Source of the DNA: CAIWXH01 sp964555675
Lineage (GTDB): Bacteria; Chloroflexota; Chloroflexia; Chloroflexales; Chloroflexaceae
Reading direction: 5' to 3'
DNA length: 43,090 nt
NCBI GenBank assembly: GCA_964555675.1
Contig: CAZKTU010000030.1
Coordinates: 1 to 43,090 of the forward strand
The notes under the pieces were generated by a model, which saw nothing but the letters and a program-made list of their open reading frames with translations, made no database searches and was not told the DNA's origin. The translations under genes were made by a program, and so were the position numbers. The number at the start of each line of letters is the position of its first letter. Within the stretch, counting starts at the first letter, position 1. Below are positions 27,433 to 35,278 of this stretch, piece after piece.

Positions 27433-27940
27433 CCCCGCCGAGCTGCGCGAGCTGATGGAGCGCGACCTGCCCGGCGCGGCCCTCGACGCTACGCCCCTGC
27501 GGGTGGCGGCGCCCCCCGCCCACGGCCCCCAGCCCGGCCTGTTCGCCACAGCCGACGTCGTCGTCGACCCCGCTCAGCTCGTCCCCGCGGCGCTCTATCT
27601 GCGCGATAAGCTCGGCTACGCCTTCCTCTCCGATATCGGGGTGGTCGACTATCTGGACGAGGGGCTCTTCGAGCTAGTCTATCGCTTCTACAACGTGGGC
27701 GGCGGCCCCTCGCTGGTGCTCAAGACGCGGGTACCGCGCGCGCGTCCCGAGGTCCCGGCCCTGACCCCGGCCTGGCCCGGCGCCAACTTCCACGAGCGCG
27801 AGGCCTTCGACCTGTATGGGATCACCTTCACCGGCCATCCCTTCCTGCGCCGCATCTATATGTGGGACGAGTTCGAGGGTTTCCCGATGCGCAAGGACTT
27901 CCCGAAGCAGGGTGATAAGTATATCGGCGAGGACGAGTGA
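27419..27940 (+). CDS. nuoC: NADH-quinone oxidoreductase subunit C
   Basis: The 30-kDa-type subunit of the peripheral arm. The middle part (GYAFLSDIGVVDYLDEGLFELVYRF) and the C-terminal signature (FHEREAFDLYGITFTGHPFLRRIYMWDEFEG, in pieces) are conserved. The last residues FPMRKDFPKQGDKY are typical. It has 173 residues, at the short end for the family. It is a separate gene, not fused to nuoD as in E. coli, and starts inside nuoB. Confidence 0.93.
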   Translation: MPTLSPAELRELMERDLPGAALDATPLRVAAPPAHGPQPGLFATADVVVDPAQLVPAALYLRDKLGYAFLSDIGVVDYLDEGLFELVYRFYNVGGGPSLVLKTRVPRARPEVPALTPAWPGANFHEREAFDLYGITFTGHPFLRRIYMWDEFEGFPMRKDFPKQGDKYIGEDE

Positions 27941-27973
27941 GACAGAGCTCCCAGTCTCACAATCGCGACGACC

Positions 27974-29083
27974 ATGCTAAAAACTGAAGAGCTCCAGATC
28001 AATATTGGCCCGCAGCATCCCTCGACCCACGGGGTGTTCCGCATGCTGGTCACGGTCGACGGCGAGACGATCATCGACCTGAAGCCGGTGTTCGGCTATC
28101 TGCACCGCAACCACGAGCAGATCGCCGAGCAGAATACCTACCTGCAGAACATGCCCTATACCGACCGGCTCGACTACTTCAACTCGATGGCCAACAACCA
28201 GGCCTACGCCATGGCGGTCGAGAAGTTGGCCGGAATCGAGGTGCCCGAGCGGGCCGAGTATATCCGCGTGCTGATGGTCGAGCTGACCCGTATCCTCAAC
28301 CATGCCGGGGCCCTGGGCTTCTTGATCAACGACATGGGCATGTGGCAGACCCAGCTGGCCTTCGGCATGCGCGAGCGCGAGAAGATCCTCGACCTTTTCG
28401 AGGCGGCCTCGGGGGCGCGCCTGATGTGCAACTACTTCCGCTTCGGCGGGGTGGCCCGCGATCTGCCGCCCGACTTCATCCCGCGCCTGAAGGAGTTGCT
28501 GCAGGCCATGCCCGGCTTCGTCGACGAGCTCGAGCGCCTGCTGCGCGAGAATGAGATCCTGATGCAGCGGGCCGAGGGCATCGGCATCCTGCCGCGCGAC
28601 CTGGCCCTCGCCTATAGCGTGACCGGCCCGGTGCTGCGCGGATCGGGCGTGCCCTACGATGTGCGCAAGGCCGAGCCCTATAGCGTCTACGACCGCTTCG
28701 ACTTCGATGTGCCGGTGGGCAGCGTCGGCGATGTCTACGACCGCTTCCTGGTGCGCATCGAAGAGATGCGCCAGAGCAAGCGGATCATCGAGCAGATCAT
28801 CCAGCAGCTGCCCGACGCGACTGGCGGCCATATCAACCCGAAGGCGCGCCAGAATGTGCGCCCGCCGGTCGGCGACGCCTACGCCCGCATCGAGTCGCCC
28901 AAGGGCGAGCTGGGCTTCTACCTGGTCAGCGACGGCAGCGGCAAGCCCTACCGCTACAAGGTGCGCGCGCCGTCGTTCATCAACCTCACGCCTCTGGGCG
29001 ATATGTGCCGCGGCTACAAAGTTGCCGATGTGGTGGTCATCCTCGGCAGTATCGATATTGTGATGGGTGAAGTGGATCGATGA
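27974..29083 (+). CDS. nuoD: NADH-quinone oxidoreductase subunit D
   Basis: The 49-kDa subunit that forms the quinone pocket with NuoB. It begins with NIGPQHPSTHGVFRMLVTVDGE, here split into the standard motifs IGPQHPSTHGV and VFGYLHRNHEQ; the His and Tyr of the quinone site lie in QHPSTHG and the NMPYTDRLDY region. The C-terminus PSFINLTPLGDMCRGYKVADVV is standard and ends in ILGSIDIVMGEVDR. The 369 residues form a complete subunit. The TGA stop opens a 4-copy 7-base tandem repeat that leads to nuoI. Confidence 0.96.
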   Translation: MLKTEELQINIGPQHPSTHGVFRMLVTVDGETIIDLKPVFGYLHRNHEQIAEQNTYLQNMPYTDRLDYFNSMANNQAYAMAVEKLAGIEVPERAEYIRVLMVELTRILNHAGALGFLINDMGMWQTQLAFGMREREKILDLFEAASGARLMCNYFRFGGVARDLPPDFIPRLKELLQAMPGFVDELERLLRENEILMQRAEGIGILPRDLALAYSVTGPVLRGSGVPYDVRKAEPYSVYDRFDFDVPVGSVGDVYDRFLVRIEEMRQSKRIIEQIIQQLPDATGGHINPKARQNVRPPVGDAYARIESPKGELGFYLVSDGSGKPYRYKVRAPSFINLTPLGDMCRGYKVADVVVILGSIDIVMGEVDR

Positions 29084-29110
29084 CGACCGACGACCGACGA
29101 CCGACGACCG
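29083..29110 (+). repeat. Tandem repeat, four copies of ACGACCG
   Basis: Four perfect copies of the 7-base unit ACGACCG, starting in the last base of the nuoD stop. It lies between nuoD and the chosen nuoI start. A possible in-frame upstream ATG for nuoI at 29067 would read through it. Confidence 0.85.
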
Positions 29111-29153
29111 CCCGCAGGCCGTCAGTAGTCAGCCGTCTTGCTCGGTGAGGCAG

Positions 29154-30427
29154 ATGACGAGCGAGATCCAACGAGGCACAGTAGTCACGGTTGAGCGCGG
29201 CGGGCGCAGGCGGCGCGTGGCGGGCGGCGGCCTGCTCGACAGCATGGTCGTGGTCTGGAAGCACTGGCGCGAGTCGTTCCGCAAGAACCGCGACTTCAGC
29301 GACATCCACGGCACCTTCACGGTGCAGTACCCCGAGGAGCAGACGAAGCTCCCCGAGGCCTACCGCAACATGCCCATCCTGCTCTTCGACGAGGAGAGCG
29401 GGCACGAGCTGTGTACCTCGTGCTTTCAGTGCCAGCGCATCTGCCCGCCGCAGGTCATTCATATGACCCAGGCCAAAGATCCGACCACGGGCAAGGCGGT
29501 GCCGGCCGTCGCCGAGTTCGTGATCGAGTACGACGCCTGCATGAGCTGCGGCTTCTGCGCCGAGGTCTGCCCCTTCGACGCGATCAAGATGGACCACGCC
29601 TTCGAGCTCTCGACGGCGGACCACCCCAGCCTGACGGTGCATAAAGAAGCGCTGAACCGCCCGATCGCCTACTACGCGGGCCTCGCGCCCGGCATGTGGG
29701 CCGAGGTGCGCGACGGGGCGATGAAGAAGCTCCAGGGTAATATCAAGCGCCGCCCCGACGTGATCGGCATGGCCCCCCAGCTGATCGAGAAGATCGCTGC
29801 GCGCCGGGCCGAGCTGGCCGCCGCGGCTGCGGCCGCCCCGCCGCCTGCCGCTCCCGTCGCGGCCCCCGCAGCCGCGCCGGCGGAAGGCAAGAAGCTCACC
29901 CCCGAAGAGAAGGCGGCCAAGCTGGCGGCGATCAAGGCAGCCAACGCCGCGAAGGCGGCCGGCGCGCCGACCCCTGAGGCGCCCATAGCCGAGGCCCCGG
30001 CAGCTGCGGCGACGCCCGCCGACGAGAAGGCGGCGCGCCTGGCGGCGATCAGGGCGAAGAACGCGGCCAACGCCGAGGCTGCGCCGGCGGCGCCTGAGGC
30101 GGCCCCCGCCGCACCAGCGCCGGTGGACGAGAAGGCGGCGCGCCTGGCGGCGATCAGGGCGAAGAACGCGGCCAAAGCCGAGGNNNNNNNNNNNNNNNNN
30201 NNNNNNNNNNNNNNNNNNNNNNNNNNNNNNNNNNNNNNNNNNNNNNNNNNNNNNNNNNNNNNNNNNNNNNNNNNNNNNNNNNNGCGGCCCCCGTGGCCCC
30301 CGCCGGCGAGGGCAAGGCCGAAGAGCCGGCCGCAGCGCCGGTGGACGACAAGGCGGCGCGCCTGGCGGCGATCAGGGCGGCCAACGCGGCCAAGAAGGCC
30401 GGCGGCTCAGACCCAGAGGGGAGCTGA
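29154..30427 (+). CDS. nuoI: NADH-quinone oxidoreductase subunit I with long Ala/Lys repeat tail (sequence gap inside)
   Basis: The subunit that carries clusters N6a and N6b. The ligands are C87, C90, C93 and C97 (CTSCFQCQRICP) and C129, C132, C135 and C139 (CMSCGFCAEVCP). The core ends near residue 220. A long low-complexity tail follows with repeats of the form DEKAARLAAIRAKNAAKA separated by Ala/Pro linkers. The 100 N at 30184-30283 lie in this tail. The frame before and after them agrees only if the true gap is 3n+2 bases, so 100 is a placeholder. After the gap the tail reads on to a TGA at 30427. The ATG at 29154 has GTGAGG three bases upstream; an in-frame ATG at 29067 is possible but would read the tandem repeat. 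The tail resembles the Ala-rich repeats at the end of RnfC. Confidence 0.9.
29904..30415 (+). repeat. Tandem protein-coding repeats in the nuoI tail
   Basis: Four units are visible, at about 29904, 30021, 30126 and 30344. The copies at 30021-30070 and 30126-30175 are identical over 50 bases. The unit after the gap differs at a few positions (DDKAARLAAIRAANAAKK). More copies are probably hidden in the gap. Confidence 0.85.
30184..30283. other. Assembly gap (100 N) inside nuoI
   Basis: A run of exactly 100 N flanked by near-identical repeats. The size is a scaffold convention; the reading frame requires a true length of 3n+2. Confidence 0.95.
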
Positions 30428-30428
30428 G

Positions 30429-30719
30429 ATGGAGCGCGGATGGCTCAACTTGCCCTACATCGCCTGGGCCGCTATCTGCACGGCCGTCGCCCTGGTCTAC
30501 GCCTTCGTCTGGCCCCGCGAGCGAGTGGCGCTCGACGCGGCGCCCCTGCGCTTCCTGCTGGTGCGCTGGGGTCATAGTCTCGCCTGGGTGCTGCTGGCCG
30601 CCATGTGCCTGCTGAAGGCCACGGGCAACCCGTCGCTCGCCGGCTGGGGCAACCTCGTGGGCCTGCTGGCGCTGCCGGTCTATCTGGCCTTTCTCGGCGC
30701 GACCTTCGTCTTTCGCTGA
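30429..30719 (+). CDS. Small membrane protein in the nuo operon (96 aa)
   Basis: A 96-residue protein that begins one base after the nuoI stop (TGAGATG), with GAGGGGAG nine to ten bases upstream, so it should be well translated. It has three hydrophobic helices (about 8-27, 43-62 and 72-93) with short basic loops (WPRERVALD between the first two). It resembles none of the 14 standard complex I subunits and I do not recognise a family. Its place between nuoI and nuoH suggests an accessory subunit or assembly factor of this complex I, but that is inference. Confidence 0.78.
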   Translation: MERGWLNLPYIAWAAICTAVALVYAFVWPRERVALDAAPLRFLLVRWGHSLAWVLLAAMCLLKATGNPSLAGWGNLVGLLALPVYLAFLGATFVFR

Positions 30720-30745
30720 CCCCTGAGCCGGCGCGGAGTGGCTTT

Positions 30746-32107
30746 ATGTTCGACATCGTCAACGGCCTGATCAATACGACCTTCGGCTGGGGCTGGCCGG
30801 GCTGGGCGATCAGCCTGATCAGCCACCTGCTGGTGGCCACCATCCTCTTTCTGGTCGCGCCGCTCCAGATGCTCTTTCTGACCTACTACGAGCGCCGGGC
30901 GATCGCCAGGATGCAGGACCGCATCGGCCCCAACCGGGTCGGCCCCGAGGGCCTGTTCCAGCCCGTGGCCGACGGGGTCAAGATGTTCACCAAAGAAGAC
31001 ATCGTCCCCGACGCCGCCGACAAGTGGGTCCACTTCATTGCGCCCTGCGTGGTGGTCGCGCCGACCATGCTCATGTTCGCGGTGGTGCCGTGGGGCCCGG
31101 GCATGGTGCCGGTCGACATGCACGTGGGCCTGCTCTTCTTCTTCGCGATCTCGTCGATCAGCGCCGTGGGCCTGATGGCGGCGGGCTGGGCCTCGAACAA
31201 CAAGTTCGCCCTGCTCGGCGCGATGCGGGCCGTGGCCCAGATGGTCAGCTACGAGATCCCCGCCGTGCTCAGCCTGCTGGCGATCGTGATGATCACCGGC
31301 AGCCTGTCGATTGTCGGCCTGATCGCCCACCAGGGCGGGCTGATCATCAGCAGCAGCGATGTGGCGGGCATCCCCGACCTCGGGCTGGGCTGGTTCGTCT
31401 TCACGCCGGTGGGCTTTCTGGCCTTCGTCTGCTTCTTCATCGCCGCTCTGGCCGAGGGCGAGCGGACGCCCTTCGACATCCCCGAGGCCGACTCGGAGAT
31501 TGTGGCGGGCTACATGACCGAGTACAGCGGCATGAAGTTCGGGCTGTTCTACCTGGCCCAGTATGTGCTGAACTTCTTGCTCTGCGCGATCACCGCGGTG
31601 ATCTTCTTCGGCGGCTGGCAGGGCCCGGGGGTGGGCTGGCTCTACGCCCAGGGCGTCTCGCCGCTCAACCCCGAGGGCGCCTGGGTCTTCAACCTGCTGG
31701 CGGGCGTGCTGGGGGTCTTCTACTTCCTGGCCAAGACCTACTTCTTCTTCTTCGTGATGATCTGGATCCGCGGGGCCTACCCGCGCCTGCGGGTCGACCA
31801 GCTGATGGACTTCGGCTGGAAGTTCCTCATCCCCCTGACCCTGGTCAATATCTTCAGCGCGGCGATCTGGGTGGGGCTGACCCGCTGGGGCGCCGCCGAG
31901 GGCCTGGCCTTCGTCGAGGGCTGGGCGCCGCTGCTGCGCTGGGGCGCGGCCTTCGTCGTCACCCTGGCGCTCAACCTGGCCGCCTATGTGCTGATGGCCC
32001 GCATCTATGCCGACGCCCAGGCGGCGCGCAACAGGGTCGACCTCGACGACCTGCGCGAGGCCCAGGGCGGCGCCAGCCTGCGATCGGAAACATCATGGAG
32101 ACCGTAG
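30746..32107 (+). CDS. nuoH: NADH-quinone oxidoreductase subunit H
   Basis: The membrane subunit that links the quinone pocket to the proton channels. Conserved parts are YYERRAIARMQDRIGPNRVG, PVADGVKMFTKEDI, and the acidic loop AEGERTPFDIPEADSEIVAG followed by TEYSGMKFGLFYLAQY. The 453 residues are longer than E. coli NuoH (about 325) because of extra loops and a C-terminal extension after the last helix. The ATG at 30746 has GGAG seven bases upstream. The gene overlaps nuoJ by 13 bases; the upstream part of the open frame is a shadow of the 96-residue gene. Confidence 0.96.
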   Translation: MFDIVNGLINTTFGWGWPGWAISLISHLLVATILFLVAPLQMLFLTYYERRAIARMQDRIGPNRVGPEGLFQPVADGVKMFTKEDIVPDAADKWVHFIAPCVVVAPTMLMFAVVPWGPGMVPVDMHVGLLFFFAISSISAVGLMAAGWASNNKFALLGAMRAVAQMVSYEIPAVLSLLAIVMITGSLSIVGLIAHQGGLIISSSDVAGIPDLGLGWFVFTPVGFLAFVCFFIAALAEGERTPFDIPEADSEIVAGYMTEYSGMKFGLFYLAQYVLNFLLCAITAVIFFGGWQGPGVGWLYAQGVSPLNPEGAWVFNLLAGVLGVFYFLAKTYFFFFVMIWIRGAYPRLRVDQLMDFGWKFLIPLTLVNIFSAAIWVGLTRWGAAEGLAFVEGWAPLLRWGAAFVVTLALNLAAYVLMARIYADAQAARNRVDLDDLREAQGGASLRSETSWRP

Positions 32108-32721
32108 TCCAGATTACCTTCGGGCTGATCACCGCCCTGATCATCGGGGCGGCGGTGATGGTAGTGACGGTGCGCAACGTCATCCACGCCGCCCTCTGGC
32201 TGATCGCCTCGTTCTTCGGGGTCGGGGCGCTCTACTTTCTGCTCGAGGCCGAGTTCATCGCCGTCGTGCAGGTGCTGGTCTATGTCGGCGCGATCTCGGT
32301 GCTGATCCTGTTCGCGATCATGCTCACCAGGCAGGTCTCGGGCGAGGGCGTGCGCCAGCTCACCAGCCGCTGGTGGGTGAGCCTGATTGTGGCCGCGCTG
32401 CTCTTCGCCGCGGTGATCACGCCCACGGTGATCAACCACCAGTGGAATGTGCCCGTCCCGCCGGCCGTGGTCGAGGGCGTGCCGCCCGAGCCCGAACTGA
32501 TCTCGGGCCCGGCCGAGCTGGGGCGCGGCTTCGTCTTCGAGTACCTGATCCAGTTCCAGGTGGCCGGGGTGCTGCTGACCGTGGCCCTGATCGGGGCGAT
32601 CGTGGTCGCCTTCGAGGAGCGCGGGCGGCGCCGGCGCGTGCTGACCCTGGCCGAGGAGCACGAGCTGCGCAAGGGGGCGGCGCCGGTCGCGCCGATCGCC
32701 CAGGCAACAGACGGAGAGTAG
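32095..32721 (+). CDS. nuoJ: NADH-quinone oxidoreductase subunit J
   Basis: Membrane subunit of the quinone-proximal channel, 208 residues. The third helix carries the conserved segment LEAEFIAVVQVLVYVGAISV, with the glycine and tyrosine typical of the pi-bulge helix. Five helices are visible, with a Pro-rich loop (VPVPPAVVEGVPPEPE) before the last and a basic/Ala-rich tail. The ATG at 32095 lies inside nuoH. nuoK begins five bases after its stop. Confidence 0.94.
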   Translation: METVVQITFGLITALIIGAAVMVVTVRNVIHAALWLIASFFGVGALYFLLEAEFIAVVQVLVYVGAISVLILFAIMLTRQVSGEGVRQLTSRWWVSLIVAALLFAAVITPTVINHQWNVPVPPAVVEGVPPEPELISGPAELGRGFVFEYLIQFQVAGVLLTVALIGAIVVAFEERGRRRRVLTLAEEHELRKGAAPVAPIAQATDGE

Positions 32722-32726
32722 GGGCC

Positions 32727-33044
32727 ATGACGCGTGCGATCCCTCTGGAGGCGGTGCTGGTGGTGGCCGGGGCGCTCTTCTGCATCGGCCTGTTCGGCGC
32801 GCTCTCGCGGCGCAATATGGTCGGCGTGCTGATGGGCGTCGAGCTGATGCTCAACGCGGTCAATATCAACCTGGTCGCCATCTGGCGCTACCTCGAGCCC
32901 CGCTTCATCAGCGGGCCCACCTTCGCGATCTTCATCATCACGGTGGCCGCCGCCGAGGCCGCGGTGGGCCTGGCCATGATTATCGCGATCTACCGCACCT
33001 GGCTGACCTCGAACGTAGACAGCGTCGACTCCCTCAAGGGGTAG
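32727..33044 (+). CDS. nuoK: NADH-quinone oxidoreductase subunit K
   Basis: A three-helix membrane subunit of 105 residues. The key glutamates lie in LMGVELMLNAVNINLVA and in ITVAAAEAAVGLAMI, both as expected for an active channel. The ATG at 32727 follows AGGGG closely; the frame further upstream is a shadow of nuoJ. Confidence 0.95.
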   Translation: MTRAIPLEAVLVVAGALFCIGLFGALSRRNMVGVLMGVELMLNAVNINLVAIWRYLEPRFISGPTFAIFIITVAAAEAAVGLAMIIAIYRTWLTSNVDSVDSLKG

Positions 33045-33057
33045 CGCGGAGCGCGTC

Positions 33058-35277
33058 ATGGCTTTTTTCCTACAGTACGCATGGCTCATCCCGGTCCTGC
33101 CGCTGCTCGGCTGCGCCCTGATCACCTTCACGCCCCTGCGGCGCAGCAAGGCCGCCAGCGGCTGGGCGGCGATCGGCCTGATGGGGCTGGCGAGCCTGCT
33201 GGCCGTCGGCCTGCTGGCGGCCACGGCCCAGGGCCTAGCCCTGCGCGACGGGCAGGTGGCGACTCTCGAGGCCGTCGCCCACGGCGAGGGCGAGGCGGGC
33301 GAGGCGGCCTTCGCCTTCCCCGAGCCGAATGTGGTCGAGCGCTTCGCCTGGGCACCCACGGGCGCGAGCGTCCTGCGCATGGGCTACTACGTCGACACGC
33401 CCGTGGCGGCGATGTTGGCCATGGTGACGATCGCCGCGACCTGCATCCACCTCTTCTCGCTGGGCTACATGGCCGCCAACCCGCGCCAGAGCCGCTTCTT
33501 CAGCTTCATCTCGCTGTTCACGGCGGCGATGCTGCTGATGACCATGGCCGATAATCTGCTGCTCTTTTTCATGGCCTGGGAGGTCATGGGCCTCTGCTCG
33601 TACCTGCTGATCGGCTTCCTCTACGAGCGGCCCCAGGCCTACAGGGCGGCGGTCAAGGCCTTCATCACCACGCGCATCGGCGACGTGCTGATGCTGCTGG
33701 GCCTGGTCTACCTGTGGACGCAGGCCGGCAGCCTCGAGCTGGGCACGGGCGAGGGCCAGATCTTCAACCCGGCCTTCCTCGAGCGCATCGGCGCCGAGCA
33801 GGGCGTGCTCGGCCTGAGCCACGCCACTGGGATCGCGCTGCTGCTCTTCTGCGGCACGGTCGGCAAGTCGGCCCAGTTCCCGCTGCACGTCTGGTTGCCC
33901 GATGCGATGGAGGGGCCGACCCCGGTGTCGGCGCTCATCCACGCGGCGACCATGGTGGCGGCCGGCGTCTTCCTGGTGGCGCGCACCTTCCCGATCTTCC
34001 TGGCTGACGGCGGGGCCGCGCTCGACGTGGTGGCCTTCATCGGGGCCTTCACCGCGCTCTTCGCGGCGAGCATCGCGGTGGCCCAGTACGACATCAAGCG
34101 CATCCTGGCCTACTCGACCCTCTCGCAGCTGGGCTTCATGGTGGCGGCCCTGGGGATCGGGGGGTGGACGGCGGGCATGTTCCACCTGCTGACCCACGCC
34201 TTCTTCAAGGCCCTGCTCTTCCTCGGCTCGGGCTCGGTCATCCACGCCATGGAGGCCACGCCCGCGATTGCGAAGCTGCACCACACGGACGAGTACGCGG
34301 CCCAGCAGACCGCCCAGGACATCCGCAACATGGGCGGGCTGCGCACGCGCCTGCCGTGGACCTTCTGGACCTACACCATGGGCTACCTGGCCCTGGCGGG
34401 GGTGGTGCCCTTCGCCGGCTTCTGGAGCAAAGACGAGATCCTGGCCGACGCCTTCAAGGGCGGTCACTGGGTGGTTCTGGCCGTACTGACCGTCGCGGCC
34501 TTCCTCACGGCCTTCTATATGACGCGCCAGTGGCGGCTGGTCTTCTTCGGCGAGCTGCGGGTGGAGCAGCCGGTGGTCTTCACGAACCCCGAGCCGGCCC
34601 CGCATGGTCACGCCGAGGCCCATCACGACGCGGCCCACGATGAGCACAGCAACAGCGGCCCCCACTGGCACGAAAACCCGCTGATGATCGCGCCGCTGGT
34701 GGTGCTGGCGACCTTCGCCGTGAGCGCGGGCCTCTTCAATCTGCCCTTCAGCATCCCGGGCGGCCACTGGCTGAGCGGGATCTGGGGGCAGGAGGCGCCG
34801 CCGTTCAGCCCGCTGGTGGCCGGCATCTCGCTGCTGGCGGCCCTGGGCGGGATCGGGGCCGGCTGGAGCTTCTACGGCGGCGCGTTCGCGCGGGCGAGCG
34901 GGGTTGACCCCCTCGCAGAGCGGGCCCCGGCGATGTTCCGGCTGCTCAACGAGAAGTACCGCATCGACGAGATCTACCAGGGCAGTATCGGACGGCTGAC
35001 CGCGCTGCTGGCCCTGGCCTGGGCCTGGATCGACCGCAGCATCCTGGACGGGATCGTCAACGGGGTGGGCCGGCTGACGCTCTTCCTCGGGCGCCTGAAC
35101 TTCATCATCGACGACACCCTGCTCAACGACGGCCCCGACGCCCTGGCCGAGGGGACGCTGGCCACGGGCAAGCAGACCCGCCGTCTGCAGACCGGCAAGG
35201 CCCAGGACTACGTGACCTATCTCTTCGGCGGCGCGGTGATCCTGGCCCTGGTCTACCTCTACGTCATCAGGCGCTAA
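33058..35277 (+). CDS. nuoL: NADH-quinone oxidoreductase subunit L, with extended lateral-helix region
   Basis: The distal antiporter-like subunit. It has 739 residues, well above the roughly 610 of E. coli. The pumping residues are present: Glu in MAWEVMGLCSYLLIGF, Lys in GTVGKSAQFPLHVWLPDAM, His in ALIHAATMVAAGVF, and Lys in FAGFWSKDEIL. Extra length lies in an early loop (about 60-100), a His-rich loop with eight His at about 515-540, and the C-terminal lateral-helix region. In that region residues 680-707 (starting LNFIIDDTLLND) sit between the usual NGVGRLTLFLGR and RRLQTGKAQDYV motifs, an apparent insertion of about 25-28 residues. The stop is separated from the first nuoM by one base. 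Confidence 0.95.
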   Translation: MAFFLQYAWLIPVLPLLGCALITFTPLRRSKAASGWAAIGLMGLASLLAVGLLAATAQGLALRDGQVATLEAVAHGEGEAGEAAFAFPEPNVVERFAWAPTGASVLRMGYYVDTPVAAMLAMVTIAATCIHLFSLGYMAANPRQSRFFSFISLFTAAMLLMTMADNLLLFFMAWEVMGLCSYLLIGFLYERPQAYRAAVKAFITTRIGDVLMLLGLVYLWTQAGSLELGTGEGQIFNPAFLERIGAEQGVLGLSHATGIALLLFCGTVGKSAQFPLHVWLPDAMEGPTPVSALIHAATMVAAGVFLVARTFPIFLADGGAALDVVAFIGAFTALFAASIAVAQYDIKRILAYSTLSQLGFMVAALGIGGWTAGMFHLLTHAFFKALLFLGSGSVIHAMEATPAIAKLHHTDEYAAQQTAQDIRNMGGLRTRLPWTFWTYTMGYLALAGVVPFAGFWSKDEILADAFKGGHWVVLAVLTVAAFLTAFYMTRQWRLVFFGELRVEQPVVFTNPEPAPHGHAEAHHDAAHDEHSNSGPHWHENPLMIAPLVVLATFAVSAGLFNLPFSIPGGHWLSGIWGQEAPPFSPLVAGISLLAALGGIGAGWSFYGGAFARASGVDPLAERAPAMFRLLNEKYRIDEIYQGSIGRLTALLALAWAWIDRSILDGIVNGVGRLTLFLGRLNFIIDDTLLNDGPDALAEGTLATGKQTRRLQTGKAQDYVTYLFGGAVILALVYLYVIRR

Positions 35278-35278
35278 T

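Noticed and set aside
29067..30719. Apparent single gene joining NuoI to the 96-residue membrane protein
   Set aside because: The join depends on the placeholder length of the N run. In the correct frame nuoI ends at 30427 and the small gene has its own ATG at 30429.
34591..34680. His-rich loop in NuoL as a metal-binding novelty
   Set aside because: Loops rich in His at this position are common in NuoL proteins as I remember them, so I do not treat it as special.
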